Part shown: positions 10,201 through 15,288 of the stretch, one piece after another | Numbering within the stretch: the first letter of the stretch is position 1 | Layout of the letters: each line of letters starts with the position of its first letter | Assembly (NCBI GenBank): GCA_001584585.1 | Contig: LSYV01000036.1 | Span: 348,382-363,669 of the forward strand | Direction: 5' to 3' | Length of the DNA stretch: 15,288 bases | DNA from: Gonium pectorale | Taxonomy: Eukaryota > Chlorophyta > Chlorophyceae > Chlamydomonadales > Volvocaceae | Notes under the pieces: model-generated | The model's database searches: none | What the model saw: only the letters and a program-made list of their open reading frames with translations | Told to the model about the DNA's origin: nothing | Translations under genes and position numbers: made by a program

Positions 10201-11948
10201 CTCCCTCGCCTGTCCGCCGTGCGTGCCTTGCACCCAGGTGCCGTACTAGAAACGTCGCCGGGTGCGTATGTCTATAGCTCTGTATAGGTGGCCTCCCTGT
10301 TTCTGCACTCTGCCCTTGCCTACCCTCGCAGCAGTCTGTCAACCATACTTCCGCCCCCCAGCCCCCCGGCCGCCCGCCCATCCGCGCGCAGGTGCTTGTT
10401 GCATCGCACACAAGAGGCCCTTTCTCGCCCACCCGCCCACCTGCAGCCGGGCCGCGACGAACGGCGGGAACAGCGGCGCCATAGCCGCCCGCACCGCCTT
10501 CCCCACGCCAAAGAAGCCAGGCGAGGACCCGGGCGTAAACAGAATCTCCTGCATTCATTCATTCGTGTGTAGAGCGGCGCACGCACGGTTGAGAATATAT
10601 ATGCACAAACTGCAGATCAAGGTGGGAGCCTCACTCTACATATAGTCACACATGCACACCCAAAGGCGCGACGTTTCCGGTACGGCCGGGCGGCCGGGCA
10701 GCAGGTACAAGGCCAGGCGGGCAGGTGCAAGGAAGTAATGAGACAACGTCGTTGAACTAGGAACGGGTGAGCCCGATGATGGATTGGGCCTGATCACATG
10801 CATGCGCGTACTGCGCGCACTTTCTCTCCTCGTCGTACCGTCGTCGTACCGTCGTCGTACCGCTGTCCGCCGTCCGCGGTCCGCCGTCAGCAGGAAAGTC
10901 GACCCCCGACCCCCGACCTCCAGAACAGGAAGCATCCCGTCCGCACGCATAGATCCGAACGAACGACACAGCCGGCCATGCCCCCCGACCACGCACGTCA
11001 GCGCCCGAACCAGCCCTGCTCACGAAAAATCTGCTGAGACCCAACCAGAAGATCAGCACGACGAGCAGCAATCTGACAAGGTCAACGCCTCCGATAGAGG
11101 CATCAGCGATGTCCCACAATGGCGCGAACCCGGCAGTTGTGTCGAAGCCCGCCGCCGTAGCTGCCGCCCGGTCGAGGCCCGGGACTGGAGCCAACCCTTG
11201 CCCGGTCTCGATCCCCAGTGTCGCCCCGGCGCCAGCTACGCCCTGCGGCAGCGGCTCGGCCGCCTGCAAGGCCGCCACCGCGGGCGCAACCCACATCGCC
11301 GCCGGCAGAAGGGCGAGGGCAGCAGAGACTGCTTTGCGCCTTGCAGTCTCTGCGCTGCTGCCTGCTGCGCGGTCCGTGTCGTGCCCTGCTGGCGGCGTTG
11401 GGGGATACGGGCGGGGGCATTATTAAGCGCATGCTGCGTGGTGCCGATTTGACTGTAAGGGCACGCATGGCTGAGCCCAAGCGGGGGGGCTTATACCTAG
11501 GGGGCCTGCAGGGGGTCCGTTCGTATTTTAAAAACGGTGATGTGTGTGCAGTGGGTCGAAGGGGGCGATCGAGGCTGAGTAGTGCAAAAGCGCGGGCAAG
11601 CGCGGGTGTGTGCAAGCCGCGGGTATATGTGCGGGAGGTTTGCGTCATCATGGGCCCCATACTTGACGAACGCACAGGCCATAAGTTCTGCAGCTAGCCC
11701 CTCCGCAGCCGGAGGCACTGGATGGGCAGCAGGCAGAGGCACTTACCGATGTTGCGGGCCTGTGTGGCCCCGGACGCCCCCGCCACCACCGTGGGCATTC
11801 CACCAAAGATGCAATTTTGCCTCATACTGCTGGCGATATAGCCGCCATAGTAGAAGCGAGGCAAGCCAGCCCGCGACACTAGCGACGACATCCCGCCCCT
11901 CCAGCAGCGGTTTACCGCAGCTCTAGGCTCGAAGCTGCCCAGTCGCAT
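7293..11948 (-). CDS. DUF1517-family membrane protein, predicted plastid-targeted, copy A (8 exons, 461 aa, intact)
   Basis: Exons, in transcription order, are 11747-11948, 11024-11349, 10441-10548, 9612-9653, 9184-9265, 8680-8812, 7835-8240 and 7293-7379. Together they make 1386 bp, which is 461 codons plus TGA, and every junction keeps frame (phases 1,0,0,0,1,2,0). Each intron is GT...AG. Residues 1-68 are Arg/Ala/Ser-rich, like a chloroplast transit peptide. An RR pair at 71-72 precedes a hydrophobic stretch, and a transmembrane helix lies at about 156-176. The DUF1517 domain follows: helical part (exons 3-6, including YGAGEEAGYG and RWSLEER), a Pro/Gln-rich linker at about 340-370, then the C-terminal signature VVVTLLLV (375-382), EALLELG (410-416), LVWAPR (428-433) and the last exon with SYPNLMPF. 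The start is the first in-frame ATG; Met20 (11891) is an alternative. Family members have no established biochemical role, so none is claimed. Family assignment is from remembered motif order; gene structure is read directly. Confidence 0.85.
7673..7828. repeat. Imperfect ~75-80-bp tandem duplication in the last intron of copy A
   Basis: Two adjacent units share GCGACCGG-TGGAAC near the start (about 7677 and 7757), a CCGCCC-rich middle with a CATGCG motif, and ACTGACTCGATCGAGA at the end (7733-7748 and 7804-7819). The second unit ends next to the exon 7 donor at 7833-7834. Confidence 0.8.
9257..9363. repeat. Triplicated ~34-bp tandem repeat across the exon 5 acceptor of copy A
   Basis: Three successive units begin with CAGGCAGGCCTGCAGCCAA or a diverged form of it: 9257-9290, 9291-9324 and about 9325-9363 (the third is the most diverged). 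The first unit holds the 3' splice site used for exon 5 (AG at 9266-9267). The second unit repeats the same TGCAG|GCCTGCCTG acceptor context 34 bp upstream. Confidence 0.85.
10831..10861. repeat. Eleven-base tandem repeat (GTCGTCGTACC)
   Basis: Nearly three units of GTCGTCGTACC in the intron between exons 2 and 3 of copy A. Confidence 0.85.
11322..11353. repeat. Perfect 11-bp inverted repeat over the exon 2 acceptor of copy A
   Basis: GCAGAGACTGC at 11322-11332 and its exact complement GCAGTCTCTGC at 11343-11353 are separated by 10 bases. The 3' splice site AG (11350-11351) and the first bases of exon 2 lie inside one arm, so a pre-mRNA hairpin could cover the acceptor. Confidence 0.8.
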
Positions 11949-13260
11949 GGTATTGCAGTAACAACGGGCTATTCGTCGTGGTTGCAGCAACCGGGAAGGT
12001 TTAGGCCTCCGGACTCTGCTACGCTACCGGTATCCTGCTTCGCTTGCGGCTTCGCTTGTATGCTGTTTTGGCTAGCCGGCACGGCAAACCTACGTGGTAT
12101 GTACATGCTGGTTTTGGTGTACGGCACACACATACCTCTTGCTACCTAGAGTCTGGGATAGCCAGGCCAGGTATACGGGTTTTAGGTCCGGCTTGTGGAT
12201 GGGGCGCCCAAGGCATCAATCAAGCTCGTCGCCATCAAGGCGTTAAACATGACCAGCGGCATGCCAGATGTGTACGGCGTTGCATGCAAGGACGGCGTCG
12301 GAGGAGGCGGAGTTGTTCTGCGAAGCGCCGAACCGCCGTATGTAGCAATGCTCGCAGGCGTAGAGGGTTTCGTGGGTTTCGTGGTATGCGGACGGTTGGA
12401 TCAGAGCGGGCTACCTAGATTGACGTACGCGCCGTCGTCACAGCAAGGAGCCTAATGCCAGGGATGGACGATTTGGTACACCCTTGGGTGCACACGGCGG
12501 TGACCTACAGCACCAGGCAGACGCAGCTGCGCGGACGTGATGGCGTGTTTAGCATACATAGCCAGGCACCAAGCAAGAGGAAGTCATGACATCCTGCAGC
12601 GAGCAGCGAGCTAGCCGCCCTCCTGTGGCACCCAGCGGCGGCTCCAGCGCTCCACCCGACTGGCTCACGGCCGTCACTCCCTGCCGTGCCCTCCTGGAGA
12701 CCCGCGCCCTCCCTCAACGTCTCAAAATCGCCCCACTCCAAGCGCTCAGCTACCGGGCTTGATCGCTGCTCCGCTCAAGCAAGCCCGGCCTGCTTGCCCC
12801 ATCCGTGCGTTTGTGGATCGAACGCCGCTGGCCCGCCCGGCCAGTTTCGCTCAGCCCCGGCCCAGCAGCCGCCCACACGAGCTGCCGCCCTTCCCTCCGT
12901 CCTACCTGTTCCCTTACCCTGCCCGCAACTGGCCGTGCCGCCAGTTACCTCTGAGCGATGCACTGCACCAGCAAGCCCTCGGCTGGACTGCGGAATGTTG
13001 CGCGTGCATGCGCCATAACAACAAACGTGCCTATCTGACGACAACCCTGTTTACTTGTTTACCCTGGCACGCCCGGCTCTCTCCGCCAACAGCTGTTGCC
13101 GGCAGTGCGCAAACCGCTGCGATACTAGCAATATACCAGACCAGGCCTCCCACAATATCAGATGGTGGGCGGTCGGGGGCTGGAGGCACATGCGATGCGT
13201 CACCCGTCGCCGCCAGATGTCGGAAAGCCTGGCCTGGATGACCATTCCTGCATACCGCAA
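11949..13260. other. Intergenic region with 5' flank of copy A, no supported gene
   Basis: The minus-strand part next to 11948 should hold the copy A leader and promoter, but no TATA box or other clear element is visible. The plus-strand frame 12195-12455 is open for 86 codons and Gly/Val/Ala-rich, but has no recognised motif and no paralog in the window. The stretch 12590-13010 is GC-rich and free of recognisable exons. Confidence 0.45.
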
Positions 13261-13265
13261 TTACA
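13261..13265 (-). terminator. Candidate TGTAA polyadenylation signal for copy C
   Basis: TTACA on the plus strand reads TGTAA on the coding strand, about 150 bp after the TAG of copy C. TGTAA is the usual polyadenylation signal in Chlamydomonas-type algae. A five-base match alone is weak; the distance is plausible. Confidence 0.4.
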
Positions 13266-13926
13266 CATGCGCGCAGTCGGATGGTCCGACCCGGTGCCTG
13301 TTCTGGTGGGCCAGCCCTGACGGCGGCGGCCGGTCCGGGCAGCCCTAGGTCTCGGCCACCATCCCTCGCATAATCCGCAAGCTACAGTGGCCCCTCGTCA
13401 GCGGGGCCCCTCGCTCTACAGCGTCGTCTGGAATTCCTGGTGGCTGAGCTGCAGCTGCCGCCAGCTCAGCGATTCGCCCGGGGCCTGTGTGGATGGGTCA
13501 GTTGGCGTAGCACACGGATGTTGTTAGGTGCATGGAGACGTATGTAGCCGGTAGAGAGATAGGGACGATCTTCGTCACGTATCGTACGGATGCTTGGTGT
13601 GAGGTGTAGTGCGGAGTGGGGACGACCCGGGCAGGTGCACCAGGGGATCTGGGACCTGCCGGTTACGCGCGTCGACCAGCTCCATCCCCGGTCGGCCTAA
13701 CTGCATCACCGCTCTACGTTGGCCTTGTCGAGCGACTGATGAGCGCGTACGTCGGGGCCGTAGCATTCCAGCCAAGCGCACACGCACGGACCACGCACGG
13801 GCCACAGATCGCGCGTGCATGTGGGCATAGCACGTGCAAGCTTGGACCGACGCTGTCTGTGGCGTGGAGTCAATCCACGAACCGGCAGGCAATGCAGGCA
13901 CCACAGAAACACAACAGCGCACGCGC

Positions 13927-13975
13927 CACGCACCCACGCACGCAAACACGCACCCACCCACCCACGCCCCCAGGC
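13927..13975. repeat. CACG/CACC-rich simple repeat
   Basis: Runs of CACGCA and CACC units in the 693-bp last intron of copy C. Confidence 0.7.
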
Positions 13976-14813
13976 GCCAGCAGCTGCCATGCACGCGCTC
14001 GGTGCGATCATGCACACGGTACATGCCCGGCCACGCACGGGCCCCCGCAGGAGAGCGCAAGTACGTGCTGCTATCCTCTCTGCCCTATCTGTGGACCGCC
14101 GAGAAGGCAGGAGGCGGTTGCCCCCTCCTCGCGCGCTTTCGCACGTGCGCCAACGCACCATTAACGAGCCCACCCACCTTTGGCGCCCACACCACCTCCA
14201 GCTGCAGCAAATCGTCTTCACGCAGTTTGCCAAAGCCAAGCAGCCCCTCGCAAAGCTCGTCAGGGGTTGCCAGGTGCCGGCCGCTGCCCCCGCCTCCGCG
14301 CCGTGGGCTCCGGGAGCAGCTGCAGCCCGCGGGCCACGAGCATTACCGTAACCACCACAGTGTCCTCCCCTGCAGAAGTCGCTGCCTGGTGTAGAGGGGC
14401 CGCTCTCCCTGCCAGCACCGCCGACAGCGCTGCCGTCATCACCGCAGCGGCCTCCTCGGCCGTGAAGCGCTCGCTGCTGTTGCTGGGTGGGGTGTCGCCC
14501 CGCACCGCCAGTGCGCTGACCGGGCTGTAGGTCCGGGGCTGGGACCTGGCACAGCATACAGCGGGTGGAGCGTGGCGTGTGGCGCGCGGGCGGGCGGGAG
14601 CAAACATCCTTCCGAACGAACGCAATTACTTAACCCTGACATCTCGCTCTCCTGATTGCCGAAAGGGTATCATTTACTCGCTCCCGTCCGACCCACGCCC
14701 ACAACCACGTACCCGGCGCGCGCCTGCTCCTCCAGCGACCACCGCAGCAGCTCCCTCTCCGCGTCCTCCTCGCTGCCGCAGCCCACCTCCTCGCCCGCCC
14801 CATATGAAACCTC

Positions 14814-14816
14814 TTA
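14814..14816 (-). other. In-frame TAA in copy C exon 6
   Basis: The codon after QRS in exon 6 of copy C is TAA. The same position is GAC (Asp) in copies A and B. The exon is otherwise open over its whole 133 bp, with the same length, phase and splice sites as the other copies, so the stop is a clean premature termination rather than a misplaced exon edge. Confidence 0.8.
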
Positions 14817-15288
14817 GGAGCGCTGAAGCAGCGTGAGCAGCGTCTCTTGGGGCGCGGTCGGTAGACATGCATGGGACGGCGGGCACGGGCAACGGGGCGG
14901 AGCTTTACAGCAAGGCAACGCGACGGGGAAGCTTGACAGCAAATACAAGCGCGAGGCACGCGCTTATGCGCCTGCCGCCGACTGCTTACCTGCTTGGCTG
15001 CTCGCGTTTGGTGGGGCGGGGCCCGCATATCGCCGCCGGCTGCCTGCTGGCCACAACGACGGCCCCGCCCGGGCGCAACTCACCAGCCGCCTCGTGTCCC
15101 GACGCGCACTACTACCGTACCCGCTGCTGCCAGCTACCCGCCACCCGCCGCACCTCGCAGCAGCTTGTGCCGCGCCTTGGGGGCGTCTCCCCTGCCCGCC
15201 TTGTCCGCATCCGCCTGCAGAGCCGCCAGGCGGGCCTGCAGCCGCAGCGCACCACCGACGCGATGGGAGCAGCGGAGGTAGGGGGATG

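Larger units (their letters stand above)
13416..15235 (-). pseudogene. DUF1517-family paralog, copy C, exons 5-8 (5' end outside window)
   Basis: Exons are 15154-15235 (ARLAALQADADKAGRG...), 14713-14845, 14178-14545 and 13416-13484. Exons 5 and 6 have exactly the same lengths as in copy A (82 and 133 bp), and all phases agree. Exon 6 carries an in-frame TAA at 14814-14816, where A and B have Asp after QRF/QRS. The rest of that exon is well kept (YGAGEEVGCG, ELLRWSLEEQARAG). Exon 7 begins in frame (SQPRTYSPV..., GEDTVVVTVMLVARGLQLLP) but is one base out of phase (368 bp): the ending ELCEGLLGFGKLREDDLLQL...VVWAPK lies in another frame, and the shift falls in a G-rich stretch at about 14285-14315. 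Exon 8 ends in LSHQEFQTTL and a TAG, without the SYPNL motif of copy A. Two independent lesions favour a pseudogene; assembly error is the alternative. Earlier exons should lie to the right of the window. Confidence 0.72.

Noticed and set aside
12195..12455. Plus-strand 86-codon frame as a small gene
   Set aside because: No recognised motif, paralog or clear splice or polyadenylation signals; short open frames are common at this GC content.
12810..12830. TTCGAT T-loop-like motif on the minus strand
   Set aside because: Flanking bases do not pair as a T stem and no other tRNA arms are found.
13706..14557. 283-codon minus-strand frame
   Set aside because: It overlaps copy C exon 7 in a frame that lacks the VVVT and WAP motifs, and continues into intron sequence.

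Overview
The window looks like nuclear DNA of a GC-rich, intron-dense green alga, most likely a chlamydomonadalean (Chlamydomonas/volvocine type). The reasons are strong GC bias, short exons separated by introns of roughly 170-970 bp with GTRNGT/GTGNGT donors and NCAG acceptors, a predicted chloroplast targeting region, a TGTAA-type polyadenylation signal, many GC-rich microsatellites and a 5'-truncated LINE. Nothing bacterial (operons, Shine-Dalgarno sites, CRISPR) is visible. The family and organism calls come from pattern recognition, because no search could be run.

Most of the supplied long ORFs are shadows. The real content was found by matching short exons on the minus strand that recur two or three times. 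They form a tandem array of three paralogous minus-strand genes of the DUF1517 family, whose plant and cyanobacterial members are thylakoid/chloroplast-associated proteins of unknown function. Copy A (7293-11948) is intact: eight exons join in perfect phase into a 461-residue protein with an Arg-rich N-terminus, an RR-hydrophobic segment, one transmembrane helix and a complete DUF1517 domain. Copy B (1419-5442) has matching exons 1-6, lacks an ATG in exon 1, and carries a LINE in exon 7. Copy C (13416-15235, running off the right edge) has exons 5-8, with an in-frame stop in exon 6 and a one-base frame disturbance in exon 7.

Layout from left to right: 1-~1430, decayed LINE fragment (endonuclease C-terminus and reverse transcriptase N-terminus, minus strand); ~1419-5442, copy B; ~5450-7292, intergenic with no gene I can support; 7293-11948, copy A; ~11949-13260, intergenic, including the 5' flank of A and the 3' flank of C; 13416-15288, copy C.

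The copies share exon boundaries and intron phases (1,0,0,0,1,2,0), and A and B also share intron sequence, so they arose by duplication of a whole gene. The window shows one apparently working copy between two decaying ones. Small repeats at splice sites (a tandem duplication of an acceptor, a hairpin over an acceptor, a G-run at a donor) are the other noteworthy structures.
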